Positions 47,700-59,500 of a DNA stretch of 64,000 bases are shown here, one piece after another. The stretch comes from Quercus robur. Its lineage: Eukaryota > Streptophyta > Magnoliopsida > Fagales > Fagaceae. The stretch spans positions 50,074,942 to 50,138,941 of the forward strand of contig NC_065542.1 in assembly GCF_932294415.1 (NCBI RefSeq). Reading direction: 5' to 3'. Under the pieces are notes generated by a model that saw only the letters and a list, made by a program, of their open reading frames with translations, was not told the DNA's origin and did no database searches. Numbering within the stretch: position 1 is the first letter of the stretch; each line of letters opens with the position of its first letter. Made by a program: the position numbers and the translations under genes.

Positions 47700-50600
47700 G
47701 AAACACTAGACAAGAATTTGGAACTATTCTTGGTGACTTGACTACTCAAAAGTGCGGACTGGTCTGTTCTCTCTCCTCCAAAACCCAACATTCTCACTAT
47801 CTCTATTTCATTGATGGCTTAAATCCAATCTTAAGTTCCCTATTCTTACCTCCATCCAATCTTTTTATGGACCCAAGTCTTTCTTACTGTACTGTTTAGT
47901 CATTTGAATTAATCTTTTCGGATGCATTAACTAACTTAAGTTATGGAGCTTCTTGACTCATGCTGAAGCAAGGACATAACTATTTTGATAATTCAATTGT
48001 CACAACAAGTGGGGGTAGATACAAACTCATATTCTCCTCGTATAGGAGACTAGGCAATATCATTTAGCTACTTTTTGACAAATAATTTAAGAAGGCCATC
48101 CCTGGCTGAAGAATACAAAACCAGTTTATAATTAACCCCCATATATGTTACTTCCCATCATCCACCATGTTCTTGAACAGCAAGATCATAATGCAGTTGC
48201 TGCTAGATTTGCTATGCAAATAAAAATAACCAAGACTAAGAAGTTTGAGCAGTTAGAAATGAGTTCAAAAACATCTAGGACAACTAGGCATTTGTTCGAA
48301 TGATCTAAGTAAAGCTGTCATATATCTTTGAGGGTGTTATTATAGATATGAATAATATAGATGATGCTAATAAAGATATTCGGTATAACCATGTAGAACC
48401 CTGTAACTTGAGAGCAACTTCTGGAAACACAAATATGGTGAGTCTCTATATGAAATGGCATTCTTAAATTCTGAAAGGCCAGTATAAACCAATAATCCTA
48501 TAGCCTAATATTTTTTTTCTTAAAATCAGTTCCCAAGTTCCTCTCCACAGTTTGAACTAGACCCTCATCTAAGAAGCTTTAGTAGCACACAATGGTTCAG
48601 AAAAGTATTTGATCAAGCCAGTTTCAACAAAACTCAACTGGCTAAGTAAACTAAGTCCACCTATTATGTGTTACAGAAAATTACCTAATTATGCCGTGAT
48701 CATCATTCCATCACTTACTGCTTTCCTAGTTTCTGCATAACTGTGGACTTAACCGTGAGAGGGAAGACATTCAATAATAGCCTCTTGCCCTTAACAGAGC
48801 AAAAACACCATCCCTTGTTTCCTTGAGTTGCCTTGACCCCAGTGAAGTTGTTTTTCTTGAGTTGACAAGTAAACAGCCTATTTCTTTGCTTCCAGGCTTT
48901 GTGCTCTAGACTTGAGATGGCTTCTTTCCAAAAAAATAAACAAAACAGATGGCTTCTTTCAAGCCATTGCTACTACATTACCTGTGTTCTGGAAAATGAA
49001 ATTTGATAGAAGCCTAAAAACATATGAAACAAAACCGTCAGGGAGAAATTCAGGTTGGCAATTTAATCAGAATTTTTTATTTGGTCACTGGGAGGCAGAG
49101 GAACTCCTGTTCATTCTATCAAGTCCAATCAAACGTTGCTGCCAGAGCAAACTCAAAGCTATCAATCAAATTAATGAAAATTTTCTTTTACCCTCAGCAG
49201 TAGAGAGGCCAATAGGGTCAAATTGCAAAGAGAAAACCATAGATATCACCAGTCTGTCTTCAAGGGCCCAACTATTTGTCCCATAACTTGTGGTTCAAAA
49301 TTCAAAGGGACAAGGACTCCTGGAGACACTAGTTTCATATTCTTGGTGACTGACTACTCCAAGCAATCACCACCACCCCCCCCCCCCCCTTCTCTCTCTC
49401 TCTCTCTCTCTCTAAAACCATACATTTTTCCTACCTCTTTTTCATTAAGGGATTAGGTTAAGAATGACTTGAATCCAATCTTTTATGGATTCAAGCCTTT
49501 CTTCACGTCTTTTTGGGCCATTAAAATCCAATCTTTTCTGCTTCATTAACTAACAGAAGGCATGGAGCTTTGAGACTTGTGACATATTGAGATTGATCAA
49601 GGACTTAACTAACATTTAAAAAAGGCCTTCCTGGATCAGACAACCAGCATGAGATGACTTCAATAAAATCTAGGATAGCCAGTCATTTGATTTATTGGTC
49701 TAAGAATAGCAGCTATATATCTTTGAGGTAGTTATTATAGATACCAGTTGCATAGATGACAATAATGAAGGAAATAACCATGTAGGACTTGGTAACTTCA
49801 AAGGAGCTTCTGGGAACATATATATGTAGAGTCTCTGGATGAGATAGTCTTCCTACCTTGTTAAGGCCAATATAAACCAAATTGAATAAGCCAGGTAATT
49901 ATGTAAAAAAGCTTTTAACCAAATATTGTCAGCCAATCATCCAATAGCCTAATAGTTTTGGTCAAAATTACATAAGATCAATTCCCAAGCACTGCACAGT
50001 TTGAACTAATCCACACCCAGTAAGCTTAGTAAACAAAAGTTCAGCAAAGTAATTGACCAAGCTAGTTTCAAAAACACTCAACTAGCTAAGATAACCAAGT
50101 CTAGCCAACAATGTTTTTCTCCAATATGTGTAATAGAACATCACCATCCACATCGGTACAAGGGTAAGTCTAACCAACATTTAAATGTGATACCACAAAG
50201 ATAAATTAACAATAAGGTCAACAACATATCTAATCGAGGGGTAAAACTAAAGCTAACCAAGCTAGCTGATTATCCAAGTAAAAGCTAACTCATTTGCTAA
50301 TCAATTAAGAAAATTAAAGTAATACTTCACATTGATGAGGAAGATTCTAGAGTATAGGTTGAATTCGGACCAAATCTTATCATGTAAATGTGTCAAATGG
50401 CAGATCAAGTTGGTCAGGCAATTTAAATAATACTAAGCTTGTCCTTAATGGGTTGAAATAGACATAAGTTAGCTAATTATTAACAGCAAGCTCAATTGGG
50501 CATAATTTCCAACCAAAACACTTTAAACAGAACAGAATTACAGGCTAATATTAATCCCCATTAGACACAATGTGCTTATTCATTTATAACAAATGAGGAC

Positions 50601-50852
50601 TCCAAACCAGCACTATTCCCAATAAAATCTTTAAAAGGGGAAGATTTTGGTACCAATATACAAACTGATCAACAAATTATTAGTACTAGTATATAATCCA
50701 GCTGAGTATAATAAAAGCTAACTCCTTTCCTAACCAATACTCTCATATTGATGATTACAATTATTATAGATTAGGTTTTGAGCTGATTAAGTGAACATCC
50801 TATCACATTAATAAAATTATAACCAAATCTAATCAAATAAGTAGGTCAAATT
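47700..50852. other. Gene-free stretch with an old tandem duplication
   Basis: 47718-48470 and 49336-49870 are diverged copies: both carry TTCTTGGTGACT..GACTACTC, TTAATGGCTTAAATCCAATC-like text, and TATATCTTTGAGG.. GTTATTATAGATA, ACCATGTAG and AACTTCTGG or AGCTTCTGG. A tract of 16 C followed by (TC)n is at 49375-49412. No reading frame convinces; 48912-49286 is open but in no known family. Confidence 0.55.
48929..48946 (+). mobile_element. Tail-only A-rich insertion
   Basis: CAAAAAAATAAACAAAAC is flanked by exact AGATGGCTTCTTTC (48915-48928, 48947-48960). A 32-bp tandem duplication is the alternative reading. Confidence 0.5.
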
Positions 50853-52082
50853 CCACATCAAGTTATTTGACATCCAAATCAAACTAATCTTATCCTTAAA
50901 AGGGTGCCAACAAACAAAGGTTATCTATTTACCAACAATAAGCTCAATTAGGCAAGCCAAGAGCCTTGTGACTCAATGACCTTTATAAGGAGAACCAGTG
51001 CTTGAATTCCCTCTCCCCCACTTATCACAACAATAGAATTATCAAAAATAAGCTCAATTAGGACAAGTTCTAACACAAATACAAGATATGCAAGATTAAC
51101 ATTTCCTACATAGTTAGAATTCTCCCACTTCATAGGAATTGAGACATTCACACAAATTATAACTTGTCAACCGAACAACCAAATTTTCATAAATCTTCAA
51201 GAATTAACAATTCCCAAATTTCCCATCTCAAATTCTCCCTAAACCCACACAGCCTTGCCCTCATTTCAGTTATAACCAATGAGGACCCTCAAACGGCACT
51301 AGTGAGGTAGGCGCAGCACAAGTAGTCAAAAATAAACAAAGCCATTGATCCTCTCCATTTCACATGAAATGGAAAGAGTCCATTAAGATTTGATATCCTA
51401 GATCTAACAATCACAGACTGGCACATAATTTAATTTTTAATGATGTGGCCGTTTGTGAAGATCTGTAATTCCACATCAAGTTAGTTGGCGTCCAAATCAA
51501 ACTAATCTTATCCTTAACAGGGTCTCAACAAACAAAAGTTATCTATTTACCAACAATAAGCTCAATTAGGCAAGCCAAGAGCCTTGTTACTCAATGACAT
51601 TGTCCGATCACCTTTATAAGGAGAACCAGTGCTTGAATCCCCTCTCCCCCACTTATCATGACAATAGAATTATAAAAAATAAGCTCAATTAGGAACATTT
51701 TCTAACACATACAAGATATGCAAGATTAACATTTCCTACATGGTTAGAATTCTCCCATTTCAGAGGAATTGAGACATTCACACAAATTATAATTAACTTA
51801 TCAACCGAACAACCAACTTTTCATGAATCCTCAAGAATTAACAATTCCCAAATTTCCCATCTCAAATTCCTCCTTAACCCACAAAGACTTGCCCTCATTT
51901 CAGTTATAACCAGTGAGGACCCTCAAACAGCACTAGCGAGGTAGGCGCAGCACAAGTAGTCAAAAATAAACAAAGCCATCGATCCTCTCCATTTCACATG
52001 AAATGGAAATGGAAAGAGTCCATTAAGATTCGATTTCCTAGATCAAACATTAAACACAGACTGGCACATAATTTAATTTTTA
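50853..52082. repeat. Recent tandem duplication, two copies of about 0.6 kb
   Basis: 50853-51439 and 51470-52082 both run from CCACATCAAGTTA through ATTAGGCAAGCCAAGAGCC and AGGTAGGCGCAGCACAAG to GGCACATAATTTAATTTTTA. Small indels, for instance TGTCCGATCA only in copy two, separate them. It lies 3' of the membrane-protein gene. Confidence 0.9.
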
Positions 52083-52228
52083 CCCCAATCATAAAATGGA
52101 TCCATTTAAACAGAGAGATATCCTTTTCCCAAAATTTTGGGGTCGGCCATATGTATTCTTTTCCGCACACAAATACACAGAGACATTAAGTACCAATACA
52201 TAATTTTGAAGCAACAATAACAACAAGA

Positions 52229-52881
52229 TCAGTGCAAAAAAGCATAAATAGCAGTGGAAATATAAACAATAAGAGCAGAAGAAACCAAGATTAGCAAAGC
52301 GGCCACAGCATGCACAGCAGATTTACTCCCACAAGACAACATCCCCAACCTGATCTGAATCACATTCACCATTGACAGCATCAAAAACAAGCACCCCATC
52401 ACCGACCCAATAGCCGACCCCATCATTCCAAGCCTCAAAACCTTCAAATTTATGTGGGCCCTGAAGGCCTCATCCACATCCTTACTATTCAACAAGTTGA
52501 TAGCCAGCTTAAGCCCCTGTGCCACCAATGAAGAAAACAAGAAGAAGCTAAAAGAGACAACCTCAAACACCAAGAGTTTCCTCGCCACGTCAATGCCAGC
52601 ATCACAGGCTGTGTTGGGTTCAAGGCTGCGTTGATTTGGTGTTGTTAGAGAAAGACCCACAAAAACTGCTATTGTGAAGAGTGAGTTTACATTCACTAGG
52701 CCATCCAAGGCTGTCACGTGTACACTTGTTGTTGTCTCCGTGATAGAAGTTGATGTCACTCTGCTGTAGTCTTTTGGAGATCTGCAAAAAGAAAACACAT
52801 ATATGAGCTATATATTTGATATGGGTTTTATCTGAATCAAAGCTAGAGAGAGAGAGAGAGAGAATACTCATCCATGGACAT
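52229..52881 (-). CDS. Four-helix plant membrane protein (MEE60-like), two exons, 188 aa
   Basis: Exon 1 is 52868-52881 (MSMD plus two bases) and exon 2 52229-52781; the 86-bp intron has GT at 52867 and a TTTTTGCAG acceptor. Joining them gives MSMDESPKDYSRV, then SVHVTALDGLVNVNSLFTIA. Hydrophobic helices lie near residues 36-51, 73-96, 123-147 and 160-183; the loop between helices 1 and 2 has a Cys, and helix 3 ends NVIQIRLG before the conserved-looking LSCGSKS. From memory the sequence fits a plant-specific family that includes Arabidopsis MATERNAL EFFECT EMBRYO ARREST 60; its biochemical role is unknown to me. The alternative start within exon 2 (52798) would use intron sequence and is less likely. 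Base composition is distinctly more GC-rich than the flanks, as expected for a real gene. Confidence 0.85.
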
Positions 52882-53106
52882 GGTGGTGTTGCTATATATT
52901 GTTGCTTAAGGGGTTTATGTTTTTCTTTGTGTGGAGAGAGATAGAGAGGATGTTGATGAAGGAAGGAGGTGTGGTTTTGTTTTGTTAATTGATTGTTGCT
53001 TGTAGGGTTTATGATGGTTTCTTGGAAGGAAGAAGAGAGAGAATACTTTGCTTTTTGTTTGTGGTTTGCTTTTGGGTTTTTGCTTTATTGGTGAATTTGG
53101 TATGGT

Positions 53107-53115
53107 CTTTAAATA
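53107..53115 (-). promoter_or_regulatory. Possible TATA box of the membrane-protein gene
   Basis: TATTTAAAG on the minus strand, about 230 bases upstream of the ATG at 52881; a GA/CT-rich leader lies between. Confidence 0.35.
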
Positions 53116-54217
53116 AGGGTGTGAACTTTGAAGCAGTGAAGGTGGCAGATGGTGAGGACTGTTTCAAAACAAAAGTACAAATGTCTAAACATGATGTTGG
53201 ACAAAGGCATTACAATACAAAATGACTGGAATGCCCCCAAATTGATAATAAATAAAGTGCCCCTCTTTTCATGAAATTTTTTTTTTTCTGATTTAAAAAA
53301 AAAAAAGAGTGTATCCTTTTTCCTTTTGTAATAATATCCGGTTTATAATAATTGTTTTTTTGTTATTCAATAAAAAATATCACTCAATTTTTGGTATAAA
53401 ATAAAGAGTCATGCTCTTAATCTTAAGGCACATATCAATCATCTGTTTAAAAAAAAAAATTATTAAAATTTGAAAAAATTACAAAAAAATTAAGTAATTT
53501 TTTGCTTTTCATTAAAAAAATTTCTAAAATAATTTACTAACTATTGCTTTAAGGGTTTACATTAATAAAACTCTTAAATAAAATTTGAACTTTAAATGTT
53601 TTAATTGAACTAAATTAAAATTTATTTACTAAATAATCATTTATTAATCACCTAAATCAAACCATATTTTGAAAATTATCAGAAGTGTTACTCCCAGTAC
53701 GTCAGCCAAAAATTTATAAGGTATTAATTTTGGCATGACATTGTGAATAAATATATAAAATTACAATATTTTAAATTTTACAAACATATTTTATTAATAA
53801 AAAGCATATTTCAGTCTTTTACTTTATTTTATTTTTGGTCAAATAATCATCTACACCACCCTAATCATTAACTTTTTGTTGGTTTAGACTTTAGAGGTCA
53901 GTCGGCATATAGAGAAAAGTTGTTTTTTTTTTTTTTTTTTAATGACATACAAATCAAATTTTAGTGATTTTTTTAAAAGTTTTTATTATATCACACATTT
54001 TATTTGCTGAGTTGTTATATCATACTTTTAGTCCAGATGACATGATGGTGACCTGAATTTTCCACCGACTTTCTATATAACTGAGGTATCTTCTGGACCA
54101 AGATTCAGGGGGGAAATTTGAAACTTTCAGCCGAAGGACACGTGGCTGTAAATAATTTTCATTGCTTTCACTTTCTCTCTAAAGTAGTAAAATTACAATA
54201 TTCACCCCACCCCACCT

Positions 54218-54242
54218 TTTTTTTTTTTTTTTTTTGAGGAAC
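54218..54242 (-). mobile_element. Tail-only retro-insertion (T18 GAGGAAC)
   Basis: About 18 T and then GAGGAAC, flanked by TCACCCCACCCCACCT (16 bp, exact) at 54202-54217 and 54243-54258. The seven non-T bases are identical to those of the insertion at 35844. Confidence 0.75.
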
Positions 54243-54392
54243 TCACCCCACCCCACCTCACCTAACATTCTTCCTGCAACTTTGCAAATATTATTATTTC
54301 TTTGGTAAAACGTAAAAGTTTACGCGTTATTACTTTTATTCAATGATTAAACTTTACAAGTAATCCATACATTGGATGAGAAAAGATGGCCA

Positions 54393-54407
54393 TTCATCAA
54401 AAACAAA
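54393..54407 (+). mobile_element. Tail-only A-rich insertion
   Basis: TTCATCAAAAACAAA between two exact copies of GAAAAGATGGCCA (54380-54392, 54408-54420). Confidence 0.5.
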
Positions 54408-54789
54408 GAAAAGATGGCCAAGTTTAAAACCTTTATTTATATATAAGAAAAAATTTACATCTTCCAGATGTACCAATAATAGCCATCTTCACATCTATAG
54501 AATATTGCAAATTTTAAGTCAAACAAAAATCAAGTTTCAAGTTTTTTGTGGGTTCTAATTAGTTCAATTGGAAAAATCTCAAAAAAAAAATAAAAAATCC
54601 TAATTTCACATCCTGAAAATAAAATATTACAGGTTTCAAGTGGGACAGATTACCACACTCACATATATGGTTGACTAATTGCACATCCATAAGTCCATGT
54701 TGTATTGTTGTTGGCATAGAAGTGTAGAGCTTTTAAGAAGCCATTAAAGTGAGCTTCCACCCAACTTTGGTCCCTGAAAATATCTAGTT

Positions 54790-55012
54790 CCGTTTGAATA
54801 CAACTTTATTTTACTGAAACGGAAAACTGAAAATTAAAAACTGAAAACACTGTAGCAAAATAATTTTTTAATGTGTAAAAAAATTACTGTTCACTCTATT
54901 TTTTTACTGTTCATGGACAATGAACAGTTCCAGATACGCATCCAGGGGGAAAAAAACTGAAAATTCGCTACAGTGTAAAATGTGGCCATGGACGCTGAAT
55001 CCAAACCCGCAC
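54790..55012. mobile_element. MITE-like element, GTTTGG family
   Basis: Starts CCGTTTGAATACAA and ends TGAATCCAAACCCGC. The interior has ACTGTAGCAAAATAAT, TACTGTTCAC, and CATGGACAATGAACAG. Related in style to 9346 and 34942. Confidence 0.5.
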
Positions 55013-55120
55013 CTACTTTTGCTGTGTTACGAAGATTCCTTTGAAATTTCTTATAGCAAAGCCAATACCATATCCAAATTCCTCTCTTTTTCACATGGTT
55101 CTAACTTTTCTATATGCCTT

Positions 55121-55132
55121 TTTTTTTAAATC
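55121..55132 (-). mobile_element. Tail-only insertion
   Basis: TTTTTTTAAATC between exact TTCTATATGCCTT (55108-55120, 55133-55145). Confidence 0.5.
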
Positions 55133-55339
55133 TTCTATATGCCTTATTCATAAACCATTATCTACATAGTCAAAAGAATACTTATTTAAACTTTAAAGTA
55201 GATTTAGGATTAAAAAAATTATGAGTTTCAGTCACTCTTTTCATTTCTTACTTTAAAAAAAAAAAAATTAATGTATTAATTTAACGAGAGCCAATTGATA
55301 ATATTGGTTACCCTTATGCACTTTTGACTACTTACAATT

Positions 55340-55355
55340 TTTTTGGGGAGAAAGA
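55340..55355 (-). mobile_element. Tail-only insertion
   Basis: TTTTTGGGGAGAAAGA between exact 16-bp TTGACTACTTACAATT (55324-55339, 55356-55371). On the minus strand the body reads TCTTTCTCCCC and then A, close to the SINE end TTTCTCC-A(n). Confidence 0.6.
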
Positions 55356-55775
55356 TTGACTACTTACAATTGATTGGCCATAACATCAATTAGATGGAGA
55401 ATATGATGCTTGATCCAAACTTTTTGTTGCTGTTGTTTTAATAAAATATGAGAGGATTTGTTTCTCAAAAAAAAAAAAAAAAAAATTTTGATAGTATTTA
55501 AAAACATGTGACATCAATTTTTTTTAATTATTCTTGATTATCAAGTCAAGTCAAAGACACCAATAGATTTTTTTTTTAGTGTAGACGAAATTTGAATTTA
55601 CATCCTTAATTTAACAACAGAAAACACTCCAAATGAATTAACTAGAACATACATATTTGGCCCAAACTAATAAGTAAAGGCTTGCAATTTTTGCTCATAG
55701 ACGAGATTGTCCATAAATTTTCTTATATTCCCAATTCATCAATTGATCTGTTCCAAATAACATTGCATAATCTTC

Positions 55776-55921
55776 AAAAATCCAATTATGCCTTATTAGA
55801 ATAAATTTTTTGATCCAACCAGATTAGAAATTAAAGTCACGCACTAGCAAAAATCCAATTATGCCTTATTAGAATAAATTTTTTGATCCAACCAGATTAG
55901 AAATTAGAGTCACGCACTAGC
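55776..55921. repeat. Tandem duplication, two copies of 73 bp
   Basis: AAATCCAATTATGCC ... AGTCACGCACTAGC twice with a single difference (TTAAAG versus TTAGAG). Confidence 0.9.
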
Positions 55922-55959
55922 ATCCTTTTTCTATGTTCGCCAGCTAACACTTAAAACTA

Positions 55960-56220
55960 AACATAATGGTGTTTTGGAAAGAGTTGTGGTCAGTTTATGG
56001 CTTAACTCATGAAATAGTGTCTGCGGATCTCTCAATCGAGACCCTTTATCTTGGGTCTATCTAAGCTTCTTAGATATTGGCTTTATAGTTTATAGTAGGG
56101 AGCGAGCTACTATGATTACCTAATGGTGTTTTGGGTAGAGTTAATGGTCAGTTTATGGTTTATCTTATATGAAAGAGTGTCTCTCATTTAAGACCCTTCA
56201 TTTTTGGGTCCATCTGTACC
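55960..56220. repeat. Diverged local duplication, about 157-bp offset
   Basis: AATGGTGTTTTGG..AGAGTT..GGTCAGTTTATGG and GGGTC..ATCT recur at 55965 and 56122. Confidence 0.7.
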
Positions 56221-56563
56221 ACCCTGAATTAATTGAATAAAAATGAAGTTCTTCTGTATTTTACCTCCTAAAAATGCAGGCAACTTGGTCAAGAAGTTTT
56301 AACGTATCTACAAGAGTGAAATCCCACAAAAGAGATTAGTTACCACTATCATACAAAGATTTTCAAAGACAAATCCCAACCTCTTTTGGTTGCCCACAGT
56401 ATGTAAAACAAGATAGGCAACCAATTCATAAGGATATGCATCTCCAATTTGTTCACTTCTTGTGTGAATCATTTTCTTTTTTCTATCATTGGCAACCTCT
56501 TGAACAACTATTAAATAAGAGAAAATTACAAGAAGGTTCTATATGCTTGCTAACACCTACAAA

Positions 56564-59500
56564 TCATATAGTTACTCTTTGACCCTCGGCATCAACTTCT
56601 TTTACATTCTCAACTATTTTTTGAACACTTTTTGTAAGGTGGTTTGCATGTTGTTCAATATATTTCAAAATTATTTTTAGTTGCTCCTGGCACTGTGCTA
56701 TTTGTTGGTTCGCACGACCGAGCTCCGTGGACAGTTCCCGTATTTTCTTATCTTTCTCATCCTGCACAGAACAACCATGCATAAACATAATTGTATAGCT
56801 TTGGCTAAAGCTTAATTAAGCCATGATACCTCCAAGATTTTCCATTAGAGTAAAGTAATAAATATGGAAGGAATTACACTATACAAACAATCCTTAGAAA
56901 TCTAAATGTTGACAATTAAGCTCCAATAATTTTGTAGAAATCATTTACAGCCCAACAATTATAATTAACTACTTAAACAAAAGCAGTAGCTTTAGCTATT
57001 TTAGTTGGGCATGATATTAGCCCTTTTCTTTTTCTTTTCTTTTTTTCTTTTTTTTTTTTTTCTGTAAAAAAGTACCATTGAATTAATGGAAATTCTGGTG
57101 ATTTGATGAATGAGCCCTATATCTATTTATATTATGAGAGAATGGTTCAAATTAATAGTTGATAATAAAGAGTTAAGACTTACACAAATAGTTCACTTCA
57201 AATGACAATTAAATATGACACTCTTCTTAAGAAAATTATAGATATCTTTAGATTTTACTACTGTCTTTCATTCATGTATGGAAAAAGACCTAAATTAAGT
57301 TATTTCATACATATTCATATATAACATTAGTACAGTAATAGTGAAAGTTTCAAAAGAAGTATAAATTACAATGTCTTACTCAGGAAAATAAATTACATTA
57401 ATTGATAGTTAACATCCAATTACGTTTACAATAAATAATAGTATTCATTTTTCTAAGAAACCATATGAATCATGACATATAAACATCCCACTTTTCAGTA
57501 AGATTATAATTGCTAGTCTTATGACAAATGACTACATTAAATAAATAGTCATAAACCAATGAGTACAATAAAAATGCCAAAGATATAAACATTTAAAATC
57601 AAATTGGCAACACAACAAAAAAACTTGCATGGTCAAATGTTATTAAATATTTTGATATTTAGATGGTAGGGTCTTCCCCTCTTTCACCCACATCAATTTT
57701 CTGTTTTAAATCTTTTACTGTTCTTTAATCTAATCTATTTATTTTAAATTTGTAACACCCCTAATTTTCAAGTAAAGTTTCATAATTAACACAATTTTTT
57801 AAGTAGGTGGCACTTAAGATAAATAATCTTAAAATTGTACATGAACCTATAAGATTTTCTAACTTCAGTGGGAACAATGTCCTCATTGATGACAATGCAG
57901 CTCTTGCTCTGCCCCCTGTGGTAGGCAGCCTATTTTAGTCAGTGTCAGACACTTTTCTTAAACACTCAGCAAGCCACAACAGAATGTACTTCTGCTGAAC
58001 ATATTAAAATACAATTTCTAAAATTTTAACTATAAAAAAATAAAAATACACCAAAATAATTGTAAAGAACAGCTATTAAAAATTGTAAAAACTATTTGCA
58101 GGCAAATGCTTTTCATGTAAACAAAGCTGAAATGAGGGGGTTTTCTCCCCCTCCTCCAAAAACACATCATACTTTCATTACAAATGAGGATGGCAGAAAA
58201 CTGATATGCCAAAAAAGCCACTACTAATTGTTTTGAATGACTTAACATTGATAAAGAAGCTTAGACACACTCACTGTGAATTCTACAGTGAACAAAAAAG
58301 TCATAAAAATTTACTCAAGGCTTGTGAAGTAACAAATATGAAAACATCCCAATCTTCTTATTGGGAACCAATCACATTTTAATGCATTAGTTAGGACCAA
58401 AAAAAAAGGTTTAGCCTTGGAGTCAGAAAACCATTTGTTTCATCTATCTATCCCTTTTTTCCCCTGTTGGTGTAAATTTGCTATTACATGCAAGGAAGGA
58501 AAATTGCTAGTGGTGAAATTATAATCACGAGAAATGCTCTCAAAAAATATTAAAGGCAAGACTTAGATGCTGTTCTTTAGGTTCCTCTCTTAAAATTCAG
58601 CCATATAGCAGTATTTAACTAAAAAAACACTTCATCCTATGGAAAAAAAAAGCCGCATAGCTGAATTTTAAGAAGGAAATCTAAGAAACAGTACTTAAGT
58701 ACTGTACCTAAGTTTTGTCCAAATATTAAACCATCCTTCCCATGATGCCATTCTTGACTCCAAGAGTAAACGAAGAGACAATTCACATATTTCCAGTGGA
58801 GTAACACATGGAAATGCTAAAATACTTTTGACCACCCCTGTTGGTATGCAGCATTGTGAAATTTGAGGCATGATACTTACTTTATTGATACCTTCTTGAG
58901 TGCTTTGATTTAATTCTGGCCCAATTGACACAATAAATAAGAAAAAATTGACTTACAAGTCAATGAAGAAATTTTTATTAGAATATCTGGGTGCTTCCAG
59001 CACATGAGTTCCAAGAATATTTCTCCTACCCTGCTTTCATAAGATGGAATTTCTAACAAAGTTGCATAACCTAGGACTTCCTAACTCATTACCAAATAGA
59101 TCTTCAATGAAAAGTCCTTTTAGAATAGTTGGCAAAAAGTATTCCTTTTCTTTGTATTTTATGGAGCAATGGCAAACACCACCTAAAAGTTTAAGCAATC
59201 AATGTGATCTGAAAAAGGAGAAAGAGCAAAGAAAAAGTCTATCATCCATGCAAGTGAGAAGTGCATAAAAAATATAATTGTAAGGAAAACTTACATCTCT
59301 TCAAACGACAAACTACTTACTTCATTCACAAGGACCAAATCCAGCCTAAAGGTCTGACTATTTCATTTTTTTCCATACAGACAAAATCATCTATAAGATC
59401 AAGTATCAGGCCATATACTCCAGACCAGCAAGCATCTCATAAATTTGGATTAAAAGAGAGTATATGGCCTGATATGGCCATATACTCTCTTTTAGTTGCT

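Larger units (their letters stand above)
53230..54789. other. Intergenic, AT-rich
   Basis: No gene. It contains two of the tail-only insertions listed separately (54218, 54393) and poly(T) tracts. Confidence 0.5.

Noticed and set aside
48912..49286. 124-codon plus-strand frame
   Set aside because: No family features, starts inside a tail-only insertion duplication, and is not preserved in the partner copy of the local duplication.
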